In this document: positions 48,934 to 60,980 of the stretch, one piece after another
Layout of the letters: each line of letters opens with the position of its first letter
Numbering within the stretch: position 1 is the stretch's first letter
From: Cucumis sativus
Lineage: Eukaryota; Streptophyta; Magnoliopsida; Cucurbitales; Cucurbitaceae
Direction of reading: 5' to 3'
DNA: 64,000 nucleotides
Assembly: GCF_000004075.3 (NCBI RefSeq)
Contig: NC_026657.2
Location: 2,790,001 to 2,854,000 of the forward strand
The notes under the pieces: model-generated
The model's database searches: none
Told to the model about the DNA's origin: nothing
The model's input: the letters and a program-made list of their open reading frames with translations, nothing else
Made by a program: the position numbers and the translations under genes

Positions 48934-50400
48934 GAACAACAATCAGTGTATTTCTTTCAAGCTTCGAAGGTCTATGTTCTTCTATTGCCCTACACAAAAT
49001 AGCATTCGTAAAAATATTGTTATTATTATTATTAAAGAGAACGAGAACGAAAACAAAAATAAACCAAATCTTTCGACTTATGAATTTCTCTCTCTCCTTT
49101 TAATTAATTATATTTAAAATATTTATAGGTTTTTTCAAAAATAAAAAAAATGGATAAATTATTTTAGATTTTATATAACAAAATGATTGAAAACAAAATT
49201 TATTAAATCCATTTTTCTAAAAAAATAAATATTTTGTGAAAGGTTCTCTTGTGTTTCAAATGAAATATGTTTTTTTTTTGAGAAATTTTCAATTGTAAGA
49301 CTAAAATTTTTATGAAATATAATAAAATTTCACATTTTATTCCTTGTAAACACTAATAGACTTCTATTAATGGCATTAATTGAAATGTATAAAAATTTAT
49401 CGACATCACAATAATGCCACGAGACAAAGTTAGGATAATGAACACTAAGGACGGGAGAATACTGATCCTCCAATTCTTATGTGCAACATCAAGTGCCAAA
49501 ATATTTTGACTAAATCGAATATGAGAAAAATCATCATCTTCCACTTATCAACAAGATCTTTGAGCTCCTTAACAAATGAGACTTCAGATAAATCAACAAT
49601 AACATTATTAAAAAAAAGTTGATAACCCGTGGACAATTTGATATATATGAATAGTTGAAATACACTTTAAGCCAACAAAAATAATCATTTCTTAAGAAGT
49701 TTTAACTCCTTGCATAATGAACTTCAGACCACCCATACAAACACAACTCAAATGGTCTTCAATCATTCAACTCAAACAATCAAACTAGCTCCAAGCAACA
49801 ATTAGACTTCACCTTCCAAAAATCAGCCTCATGGGATATTTAAAAAAATGTATGTTAGCATCATGGGATATTTAAAGAAAATTAAAATTAAAATTAACAT
49901 CATTTCACATCCGACAAACTACAAAAATAAATTCTAAAATATTATAATAACTACAATTAAACCTTCAATTTCTCATCGTAAAAATTGAACTCTCAAACTT
50001 GTTCAAATATTAAAATTTGACCCTCTAACTCAGCAGAGCTATATATATATATATATAAAAAGCCTTTAGATAATAAAAATAAAACTCTCAAACATATAAA
50101 ATTGTCAATGACTATAGTCGGAGATGATTTAATTGATTTTTCTCTCGAGTACAATTTTTTAAATCTAGTTGCTTAGATGGATGTTAATATTGAAAGACGT
50201 TATATTTTAGGTGTTGAGTTGGGATAATCACTTGATTTTTTTATTGTTACTCACCATTGAACTTTTTAGTAAGTTGGGGCAATTCTTATGGACTGCTAAG
50301 ATTTGTTGTTCGAAAATTCTTAATGATATTTTTTCAAATAAAACTAATTTCGCTAAGAAATGCATCTCTAACTAATCTTGTGTGTGTTCTTTTGCAAGAA
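48934..50400. other. Intergenic region, no supported gene
   Basis: AT-rich with a (TA)n tract at 50040-50057. Small frames on both strands show no family features. Confidence 0.5.
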
Positions 50401-51060
50401 TCACATGGAACAGAACATATCTTATGTGGCAAGACCCAAGTATAAATGGAGATTTGACATCAATTTCTTTCCACTAATAATAATCCTCTCTGTGATGGTG
50501 GATCTTTGGAGAGTCATCAACACTACTAACGATGGCTCTTTGAAAATGTTTCCAATTATCAATGGTAGATGATGAATCCCTCAGTGGATCAAATTGGTGC
50601 ATACCTATAAAAGTCTTTTTAGAGAGGAATGGTACGATGGAAAGACATTGTAAAGACTCATTCACTAACTTTCTATTCTATAATTGAGTGAAAGCCACCC
50701 ACAATGTCTTGTTGGAAGTTGAACTCGATGTTACTTAGAACCATGTATTTGATGTGAAACCTTGGCTAGGTGCATTAGCAATTTTGATCGTGTCTATTTT
50801 GTCGAATTCAAGTTCATTCTTAAATGCTATGAAGTTAAGATCCTTGAAGCAATGACAATTTTATCTTTATATGAAGAACATTTTTTTGAGATCCTTAATT
50901 TGAATCTATTGACTGAATATGATTGTTTATAAATGATCAACTTGTTGAATGATGTCGTGGTTGATATCTCTAAAGCATATTTCTTCATTGAGAAGCCAAA
51001 ACTTGAGTAGTGTTCCATCAGTTATCTATCATGTTCTTTGATATCAAAATATTTTAGCCC
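50400..51060 (+). pseudogene. Decayed protein-like sequence of unknown family
   Basis: Translation of the + strand gives a coherent protein-like string interrupted by stops and frame changes. Recognisable blocks include WIKLVHTYKSLFREEWYDGK, then ETLARCISNFDRVYFVEFKF, LKCYEVKILEAMTILSLYEE and, after a stop, NLLNDVVVDISKAYFFIEKP. Ordinary amino-acid mix over some 200 codons in an AT-rich gap argues for a dead gene fragment. I could not name the parent. It may be a retrocopied host gene or a retroelement part. Confidence 0.5.
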
Positions 51061-51659
51061 ACTCACTTATGACTAATGCTCTAGAGAAGCACGAGTCTTC
51101 CTTTCGTACAATCCCTATCCTAAGCTGGTTTTCCATGTTTGTGTCTAACGATGTAATCAATTTCCTATAATTTTTTTTTTGAAGACATTTTTTTAATGTT
51201 TTAACGTTGATGTTGAATCATTATATTTATGAATACATCCACGTGTCACAAAAATATTTTAATTAGGAGTGAGCATAATAGACCAAAAAATCAAGTCAAC
51301 CGACCAAATCAAGTCAGTTGGTCGAAAAACGAAATGAGTTAATCAGAGACAATTTCAAAAAGTTTCAATTGAAGAATTCACAAAAAGTACTTTCAAGTGT
51401 TAACTCAATCCGATCCAACTCGATCGAGTACTCGTTGATGTCGAAATTAATTTGACACTTTACTAAACAGACTCCGACTGATCGATGATCACCCTAATTT
51501 TAATCGTTAACTACCTGAACTAAACTCGAACATTCTCAAGAGGAGACGAAGGGAAAAGCAAAATTGCAACCTCAAGTCACAAAATTTTATCTTTACATAT
51601 GCGGCTACAATTAACAAATTCCCAAATTCCCAAACCATGATAAAAAGGCCCCAATCTCC

Positions 51660-51687
51660 CACGTGATAAACACACACATGGCACGTG
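51660..51687 (+). promoter_or_regulatory. Pair of G-boxes upstream of PGRL1
   Basis: Two perfect CACGTG palindromes at 51660-51665 and 51682-51687 lie about 310-340 bp before the PGRL1 start codon. They lie upstream of the T/A-rich TATA-like zone at 51808-51822. G-boxes bind bZIP and PIF/bHLH factors and are frequent in light-regulated photosynthesis genes. Confidence 0.6.
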
Positions 51688-51995
51688 ACCAAATCAAAAT
51701 CATCCACATGATTAAAACTTAAGGGACAGCTCGGATCCCAACAACCAATTAAAATCAGCCATGAAGCTGACGTGCCCGATTTCCCCAAAACCTTTTAAAT
51801 AATTACAATAATATATATATATACATAACCGTTGCCAACGTCTTTCCCTCCACACATTTTCCCATTGCCTTATCTTTCTTTCCCTCCAAACAGCGAGGGA
51901 AGAAAGAAGAAGAATCCAATCATCTTCTTCCAATAATTCTTAAAAAGAAAACAAAAAAAAAAGAAGAGAAAATTCTGCTCGATTTCCCCTCTCCA

Positions 51996-54900
51996 ATGGC
52001 CACCAAATTGACTCTCTCCTTACCCTCCTCGAGTTCCCTCACTGTTCCCTTTCAGAATCAGAAACCGGCAGCTTCTCTGCTTCCCTCTTCCTCAAGGTCG
52101 TCGTCCCAATTGATTAGGGTTTCTAGTCGCCGCCTGTTCCTTCGCCGGAAACTCGTTCTTCCACCTCCTCGAGCAACTACTGATCAACCAGGTTAGGGTT
52201 TTATTTGCTTTACCAACGCTACTCAACCAATATATTAGTGTGTGCGATTTGCTGACTGTTAAGCTTGCTTGAAGTGAGGGGCAGAGCTAGAAAGATTGGC
52301 GTGTGTTTGATTGTTGTAGTGATATAATTAAAATTTGCATCATATTGCTGTGTTGAAACTATTATACCACTCGTTTGAACTTCTACGGGTTTTTGAGCCT
52401 ACGGGAGTGTTGACGTATTTATATAATTAAATTTATAGTAATCCGTCTGATTAAGTTTTTTGGGTTACTTGGTATTTAGTATTGTTTTTAAGGAACTTTG
52501 ATGAATGCTTTTAACCAATAAAGAAAAGGATAAAGTTAAAGTAGTTTGATAATCTCTGAAAGCAGATAAGAATGAAACAATTTCTTCATAGATGTGATGT
52601 TTCAATGCTTTTTGTTCAAAGGGCATTTCTAATCCACTCTTATTTTGAAAGTTAAGGTTGCGTGGGGAAAAAAATGATGTTAACATGGACTATTTATGCG
52701 GTTTCTTTCTTTCATTTTCCCAGTGCTTTGTTCTTTTCTGATATGTTTCCTCCCTAATTTAGGGGTCTTTTTACCTGTGTTTGAAAGGTTTAAAATCACT
52801 TTTTCCATTCAAAATCACGATGAAAATAGTTTCTAATCAATTAAAATCATTTTGGTTTCACGGAGTAGAAGTGTAAAACCAAACATTAGATCAATTTTGA
52901 ATGGCTAAAAACATGTTTTGGATGGTTTGGTTTTTAACCATTTTAAAACAACTTTCAAGTATGCTCTGTAACACTTTGTATTCTGGTTCTAATAGTTTGA
53001 GGGTACTTTGCTTCCGATTAAAAGAACAAATCAGGGGGTCGAGACTATGTTTAAGATTTATTGAAGTAAATGGACTAAAACTGAACCTTTAAAAACATAC
53101 GGAATTGAATAAGTTCCAAAAATACAAAGACTTAAATTGTATTTTAGTCTAAAAAAATATTTGAACTAGCAGCTAAGCATTTCAATCTCCTTACAAAAGT
53201 TCGGTAAAGTTATAAATTTACTCCCTCAACATCTCAATTTTTTTAAAATTCATGTGTCTACCTATACAAAATTTTAAGTTTAGGACTTCATTAGATATAA
53301 AATTCAAATTTTATCTAATTGTTCAATTAATGTAAAAGAATTAAATTTATTGATGATGTATTAGATAGGAACGTTTTAAATGCAAAATTAAAATCGAAAG
53401 TTTTAAAGAAAATGTTTATTTTACTTCTTTTTGTTTCTTTATTTATTTTCTTTTTAATTTAAAAGAAAAAAAAGACTATAGGAGTAATTTTCCCTCTTTT
53501 TATTGAAAGAAACCAAAACATGTGCGATAGTCCTTTCTTGTTTTTTGAGTCGGAAGTAAGTTAAAAATAAAATTTTCAATATGAAAATTAGGTCATAGAA
53601 TTAAAAATCCAAAATTTCTATCTTATATTTTTTTAAGCATTTTATAAGTTAATTAATGATAAACAAAGTTATATTTTGGGAAAAATAATCTGGAAACAGC
53701 AGTGAAAAGTTGATTTTGTGGTTTCCAAAATTACTACACACTTAGAAACAAAAATAGTTCTCAAACACTTTTATATCTAAAATACTGGACATAAAAACAC
53801 GAAAAACAGGAATGAAATTCATGAAATTAATCCTGTGAGATCGTTATTAGCCAAATATATAATTGTATAATTTTATGAAAGGTTTGATATGGCCATGAGA
53901 AGATAATATTGAGAACTTCTTGGCTTTCGCACCATCTTGTTTGCCTCTAGAGAATCTTCAGAAAGGAAGATTTCATTAATCTTTGATTGCAAGACCAAAA
54001 TGCAATGTGCTGAGATCAACTCTCTTTCAGGTCAGGTTGAGGGAGATGAGGTTGTTGATAGTAATGTCCTTCAATATTGTAGCATAGACAAGAAGGAGAA
54101 AAAGACCATTGGAGAACTTGAGCAAGAATTTCTCCAAGCTCTACAGGTACTTTGTATACAAATTTTCAATATTCAATTTTGAGTCTCTTTATCAATGTTT
54201 TCTTTTAGTTTATGCAAGATTTGATAAATAATTATAAATTTGGCCCCATGAAAAATGAAATTGTAGAAACTATATTGACTAGATTCTAACCTTTTTTGAA
54301 GTATTAGGACTAAATTTGTAAGTTAACCTATTTTTTTTAAGAGAATCAGAATTAATCCAGTTTGAACTCAGTAAATTTATAGTGTCTTTATGCCTCTAAA
54401 AATTAGATTGTATGCAGTATGCACTCTTGAATTAGAATTTTCATATTTGGATTTGTTTTAAGAAAGTCGAAAGCAAGTTTCTAAGAAAGCACTTGTAAGA
54501 GTACTTTTTGGCTCAAATAATTGATGAAAACCACTTCTAAAGTACTGAAGAGCATAGAATTAAGTATTAAAATGATTTGTTAATATCAAAAACAGTACTT
54601 AACAATTAAAAGTACTTTTAACTAAAAGTACATATTCTTTAAGCACTAACAAATACACCCTAAAATAGTTTCTCTTCGCGTCGCTTGGTGCAGGCATTCT
54701 ATTATGAGGGTAAAGCAATTATGTCAAATGAGGAATTTGATAATCTCAAGGAAGAACTAATGTGGGAAGGCAGCAGTGTTGTAATGCTAAGTACTTACCT
54801 GATCAAACAATTAAATCTCTCCGTTATTACTTAATTCAATTGAAGATTGATCAGATACTTACAAAAATTTTACGCAGGTTCTGATGAACAAAAGTTTTTG

Positions 54901-57518
54901 GAAGCTTCAATGGCATATGTGTCTGGAAATCCAATTCTGTCGGATAAAGAATTTGACGATTTGAAGCTGAGACTTAAGGTATGTTTAACTAGTTATAGTT
55001 TTAAACTCTATTGGGAAGCTATCTAATCTTATTCCATGTTTTAGAGTAGAAAACGACGTGAAGATAATAGTGGTTTACATAAGATAGAGACATAACTTGG
55101 AACTACATAGATCCATAATCATGAACCATCTATTCTTCAGCTTGGTGGTTTGACACTCATTACAAAATTATATTGTTACTATTCCTTCCAAGAACCTAGG
55201 TGCCTCATCTCTAAGGTCCATTTCTTCATGAACTTGCGTACCAAGGCCAAAGTGAGAACGCATGCTACTTATTATATGCATGTCTTAAACATTGGATTCC
55301 ATCTCACAATTGTTAACTCGTAAGCATGTCATTCAACATATCCAAATAAGCACGCATGATCATAGCTACACCTCCTATCTTATTAGGACAATGAATCTAT
55401 AGATATCATTGCAATGGTATGATATTATCCATTTTGGACATACACTTTATGACTTCGCCTAAAAAGCTGCATATCAATAAATTTAGTTATCCTTCCTTAT
55501 ACATGATCACCTTATCTAGTCAATGTGGGACGTTTGGTTGCATTTGCACACATCTCTATCATTATATCTTGACTTGCTAAGGGAGGCCTACTTTCTAAAG
55601 GTACTTGCATCGATTGAATTCATGTGCCAAGTTCAAATAAATTCTACAGATATTTGTAAATGAACAAACAGATCACCGAGTTCTTTTTCCAACCGTTCCT
55701 ACTATCCTACTACTAAAGCATGTAGCACATATAACAAATAAAATCAAGTTACTACATGAAAATTTGATGGGTATTAAATATCTCTTAAGTAATAAACTTG
55801 AATATATTGAACTTTCAGACGGAAGGGAGTGAAATTGTGGTTGAGGGTCCCCGTTGCAGTCTCCGGAGTAGAAAGGTATGTATTATTGAGCATGTGGTTT
55901 CAATCCATTTCAGATTTGGGTGAGTTTAGAATGGTGGAAAATATTTGTTTAGTTAATTAAAACTTTTCAAATTTTAGAAATGTTTGTTTAGTCAAAAGTA
56001 ATTTTGGATTTCTATCCAAAACTGCTTATAGAGAAAATATTCTTTTATTTGTCTCAATGCAAGTGCAGTTTCTTATGGATATATATATTTACATATATAT
56101 AATGATCCTTCAATGACCAGAACGGGTTTGTATGAACTACTTCTGTTTACATATCTTCTTACAGGTTTATAGTGACCTTTCTGTGGACTACTTTAAGATG
56201 TTCCTCTTGAATGTTCCAGCCACTGTAGTTGCACTGGGATTGTAAGTGTCCAACTAACTATTTCAATTTACCTTTTTTTCAAGAACCATCTCACTCAACC
56301 AAAAGATTTATCAGAATATGTGATAATACATGTTTTAGAAAATCTTGAAAGGCACATAAAAAAATTTAAAAGAAGGAAACCAAAAATAATATTATTACGT
56401 TAATAAGTGTGGCCTAAAACTAAAATATTGAAACTATGCTATGTTTACTCGCGATATTGCTATTATATCATGCTCGACCACTATTTGTTTGCATATTCAC
56501 TTCTAAATATAAGATATTCATTCACTTATGGATCATTTTAGGTTCTTCTTCCTGGATGATATCACTGGATTTGAGATTACATACTTGTTGGAGGTAAATA
56601 TTCATCTTTTTTTCTTTAATAGCATAAAGTCCTATTTCTAATTCTGTCAAAATGATATCTCAAAGTGATTTATAACCCTCAAGCTCTTACTCTTGAATTT
56701 TCCTTAACCATGTTTTGAAGACAAACCAGTTAGTACTCTAATCAAATGCATCCCTGACAGAATTCTAATTTCTGTTCAGCATCTTCAAAACTACATAGTT
56801 CATGTCACACAAAGAACTAAATTCTTTGTAAGCTTTATAGAGCTAGTTTTTAGCAAGCTATATTAATGACTACCTTGATCTGTCTCTTCCCATTGCCATA
56901 TGCATTGTCAATCAACTCTTTTTCGAGAAAGTTCTATTGCTAAAGAATAAGGTAGCAAAGAGCCTCCACCAAACTTTGTAGCATTTGTTTAATTCTGAAC
57001 TCTCATAAGACATAATAACGCCTCCTTTATGCTCTTATAACTTGGAATTTGTTCACACTGAGTTGTATGCAGCTTCCAGAGCCATTCAGTTTTATCTTCA
57101 CTTGGTTTGCTGCTGTACCATTTCTTGTTTGGTTAGCACTTACCCTTACAAATGCAGTTGTTAGAGACTCTTTGATCTTGAAGGTAGTTATTGTCCCCCC
57201 CCTTTTTCTTTTTTTGCCAATTTTACAACTTGAAATGAGACATGGAGCAATCTTGACTGAAGAAGAGTCTTGTTTAGGGACCTTGTCCGAACTGTGGAAC
57301 TGAGAATGTCTCCTTCTTTGGCACCATACTGTCAGTTTCGAGTGGTGGCAACAAAAACAATATCAAGTGCACAAAGTAAGTACAAAGCTCATAAATTTGC
57401 AGTTATTTGTAGCATAAAGCTTCTTTTAACTTTTCGACTAATAAGTATGTATTTCAGCTGTGCAACCGAGCTGGTTTACAATTCAAAAACCCGACTGATC
57501 ACATTACCAGAAGCCTAA
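51996..57518 (+). CDS. PGRL1: PGR5-like protein 1, chloroplastic
   Basis: Ten exons (51996-52191, 54031-54146, 54694-54790, 54878-54978, 55819-55875, 56165-56241, 56542-56593, 57073-57183, 57278-57375, 57458-57518) splice in frame to 321 residues. The Arabidopsis protein has 324. The first 60 or so residues are a Ser/Arg-rich transit peptide. A stromal part with EKKTIGELEQEFLQALQ follows, then two thylakoid-membrane helices (about 201-218 and 238-260). All six redox-active cysteines of the family are visible: C82, C183, C272, C275, C300 and C303, the last four as CPNC and CTNC. PGRL1 works with PGR5 in antimycin-sensitive cyclic electron flow around photosystem I. Intron 1 is long (1.84 kb) and AT-rich. 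An upstream extension of exon 2 is open in frame but lacks family similarity. Confidence 0.97.
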
Positions 57519-57968
57519 GTGAGAGGTACACATGATCATCTTCAATCCCCCAAGGGAAATGCTTTTAACATGCATCTATTAAAACGTTCTTTCCTATGTA
57601 AACGAATATCACCCCAGTTACCTCCTTGGTTTGATATATTAGAGCACTCATCCCATTTCTCCCAAACTACATCTCATTCAAGTCATAAAAGACTTTCATG
57701 CTACTTACTATTATATCTGTTGACAAAATTCCAGGAATCGTTAATTGTAATCCCAGGAGAAACAAGACCAAGGAATATCATAAGGCTATTGCAAGAATTC
57801 TCCATGGTTGGATATGAATGATATTAAGATATTTAAAGCCCTGCCTTGTAGAGAGAGGATTTTTCCAGCTGTTGTACAACATTGTATCTTGATGTACAAA
57901 TTTGTGAATACTCATCATGTATAAACGATACCTAGAGAAGGGTGTGATGAAGTTTCAAAATGCCATCC

Positions 57969-57974
57969 AATAAA
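57969..57974 (+). terminator. Poly(A) signal of PGRL1
   Basis: AATAAA lies 451 bp after the PGRL1 stop. The frame at 57519-57821 lies in this 3' UTR and is treated as chance. Confidence 0.4.
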
Positions 57975-58326
57975 ACATAATTCATATATGTAAATCATCA
58001 ATCTAGTTGAATATTTCCAGAATTTGCCGGAAAGGAAAAGTATGTCCTTTGAAAAATAAAGTTTCTATTATACATAGAGATCTAACAATACAATCTTTGG
58101 GGAAATATAAGAGGTCAGTAAATAACAGCAATTCGTACAAGAACCAGATGACCGAATAAAAATTCACAATATAATCTGTTCTTCTATCTCACATGACATC
58201 TCAATATAGAAAATAAAAAATGCAGAACAGAATCACTTCGACGCCAAATCCAATCATCTAAGGCAGCAAACAAATAACACCCGCTCTCCAACTAAATAAC
58301 AGCATGCTTCAACATAACCAAGATTT

Positions 58327-59573
58327 CTACAGGATTGCAACGTCCAAGTAGTCTCCAATCTACATTTTTGAAGTTAAAACACATGCAGAGGATATATTAG
58401 TTTCCTAATAAGCTTTCAAACAACTTAATTCATAAACCCTAATTTACCTGGAAGTCCAATTCACCCAATGCCTTGCTGTCGTCTAATCTCCTCCCATTTC
58501 CATAAGAATGTGTCATCCCCACCTTAAAAACGAGCATATCGTTTAGTACAATTGTAAATGAGAATGTATAATTTAAATTCCATTGCAATTCAGGTGATGT
58601 TTTTGTAAACATTCACTAACCTGTTTCAAAACAAATCGACCACGCTTGTCGGGATAAACAAAAGCAAAAGAAAGCTTGGCATTTCTTCTTCTAGCCTCTG
58701 GAGCAACCTCCTTAACCTAAAATTAGATGGTCATTTGTCAAATACAGTACAGCAGTAGCAAGAATAGGTAGAAAAACACTAGAAGAAGAAACAAATTAAT
58801 GTAGGTTTTCAACATACTAGATCGGTCAGCTCCCGGAGTGTTGCATCTTTCCATGTATAAATCTGAACCTCATCTTTGGGTTCCTTACCTCTAACTGCAA
58901 AATCCTCATCAGTATGATGACCTCCAACCTGAAAAAAAATATGTAAATGAAGCACATTTTGCATGCAGTATACTAATACAATAAGATGGAACTACATGGA
59001 TAGATGAACCCCAGTCGAATTCGATATCAAAGTTCTCCCAAGTGCACCGATCAGGAAAAGAAAAACATGGGGGCAACAAGAAAACCTCCATAACAATCTT
59101 CATACAGAAAAAGAAACTGCCATACTGATTAAAGACGACGAAGTATCACCAAAGGTAATGACAAGTCAATAATGTCAAACAGATAACTTCATTCTCTCGA
59201 TTTTCAGAAGAACAACGATTAAATTTAACAAGAAAGCTTCTCAATGAATTCAAACATACCTTAGTAAAAACGCGGAGCAACAAAGGGCAAGTCTTGAATG
59301 CAAGAAACGAAAAGAAGAGAAGTGTCAGTTGAAATAACAAACTTATATTTCAGAAACCATAAACCTATGTGAGTGATGTAAATAAAAATAGGAGAGGAAG
59401 CAGGAAGCCCTAAGAGAAACCTTTTCGCGGTCGACGGGTTCGAAACGAGGACGAGGATTGGGTGGCGGAGCTTTGGTCTGAGACGGTGGAGGGAGTGGCC
59501 GCCCCGACGGTCTCCCTTGCGTCGGAGCAGTTGCAGCTCCGCTCGTCTTCTCATCTCTGCTTCTCTTGTCCAT
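58327..59573 (-). CDS. SAP18: SAP18, histone deacetylase complex and ASAP/splicing subunit
   Basis: Six minus-strand exons (59573-59421, 59292-59260, 58928-58818, 58716-58621, 58522-58448, 58359-58327) give 166 residues. The Arabidopsis protein has 152. Residues 1-51 are basic and proline-rich and likely disordered. Residues 52-166 form the ubiquitin-like SAP18 domain, with CPLLLRVFTKVGGHH, IYTWKDATLRELTDLVKEV, FAFVYPDKRGRFVLKQVG and the closing IGDYLDVAIL. In plants SAP18 bridges the HDA19/SIN3 deacetylase to transcription factors and joins the ASAP complex with ACINUS and SR45. It is convergent with PGRL1. Confidence 0.96.
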
Positions 59574-60980
59574 GGTCGCAGTGTTACTAAGCTTCTGATT
59601 CCTCCATGTTTGGTTTAGCCATTTCTTCGTCTCGTTTTGGGCTTTTGGAATGGGTTGGACCCAATGTGGGAGAAGCTAAGCGCATACTATATTTTCATGT
59701 ATAAAGCCCTAAATTTTTATTTTAAAAAATAGCAACTTATTTTTCGGACAAAAACCGCTGAAAATATTTACAAATACGACAAATATAAACTTTCAACGTG
59801 ATCTTACTTTTCTTTCTACCTTGTTCTTTAAATGTTTTTCCCACATTAGGGTCTTAGCTACTCGTACTCGCTTTTAAACGATCTTCCATATTCTTTCAAG
59901 TTTTTAGACTTTGTCTTTCGACTTTGTTATTGTTGTTCTTGTAGGTAGTCTTTGTTGGAGAGTTATAGCTTATCTCAATTGAGAGTCCTATAAAATTGGT
60001 AGAATTTGCCAGAGCAACTATAACACTGGAGTAAAATGTGTAATGTCTTCAACAAAGATAAATAGAGACTCCTTGTGATGTCAAGTTCGGATGTTGACCA
60101 TTCCTATCCGCCAACAATCTCTTGCTTTGTCATCAATAGATTACAATTTGGGTCTATAAGCCGTCAATTTTACAATATTTATAATATTTTGATTTATTTT
60201 GTTATATTTAAAAACAATCCACCAATTTTTTTAATAAGAATATTAATCAATTACTATCTTAACAAAACTTGAAGCTTTGCTATGTTCTCCTTTACTCAAT
60301 CTTATTTTCTACGCTAAATTACAACATACTTTCATTAACTTTTTAAATTTTGTCTATTTTGTTTTAGACACTCTTAAAATTTCTAAATATTTATATGTTT
60401 GAAAGGGGTTTGAATTTTTCTAGATGTGCAATGAATTCTTAAACTTTCAAATTTGATTCATAATGATTTAGTATAAGATCCATCGATTGGTCAACTTCAA
60501 ATTTGTGTTAGAGTTTTTGTTATACACTTAGTTCAACTCCTAAATGCTGACAATCATTTTTCAATGGACTTACGGATACATGTAATGACACGAACCACTA
60601 ACATTTTGATAACCATTAGTCAATATTCATTGATTTTGTCAAAGAATACAACGTCGATCTAATGATCGCTTAATTTAATTTTATGTCTCGACAAGCTTTG
60701 AAAAATAAACGAAGAAAGCGATATCCAAATATCATCAAAACGTGGAAGAAATATGGATCCATAGCTATATTTCTAGAATTGTATCACTTTAACCCTTAAA
60801 CTAATAACAAAACTAAAACGATTTTGAAAAATAAAAAAAAAACCCCGAAGTCTATCGTTCATTCCCATTCTCTTCCCACACCCCATTCGGCGAACTATCT
60901 CACTCCTCATCGCCCGGCACAAACTACATCAGATCGTTCCTTGCGATCATTTTTAACCTAATTAGAAACATTTCACAAGA
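59574..60980. other. Shared intergenic region between SAP18 and TAF11 (divergent promoters)
   Basis: SAP18 (-) and TAF11 (+) diverge from this 1.4 kb gap. The middle is AT-rich with no gene. Near 59720-59800 lies a tract (ATTTACAAATACGACAAATA) resembling dispersed repeat family sequence in the window. The last 150 bp before TAF11 is richer in C and is probably leader. Confidence 0.5.

Noticed and set aside
53937-54030. Possible longer exon 2 of PGRL1
   Set aside because: The frame is open but the extra residues do not resemble PGRL1. The TTTCAG|GTCAGG acceptor at 54031 restores the known sequence in phase.
57519-57821. 100-codon frame directly after the PGRL1 stop
   Set aside because: It starts at a non-conserved codon within the PGRL1 3' UTR. 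PGRL1 ends at the expected family C-terminus, so this is a chance frame.
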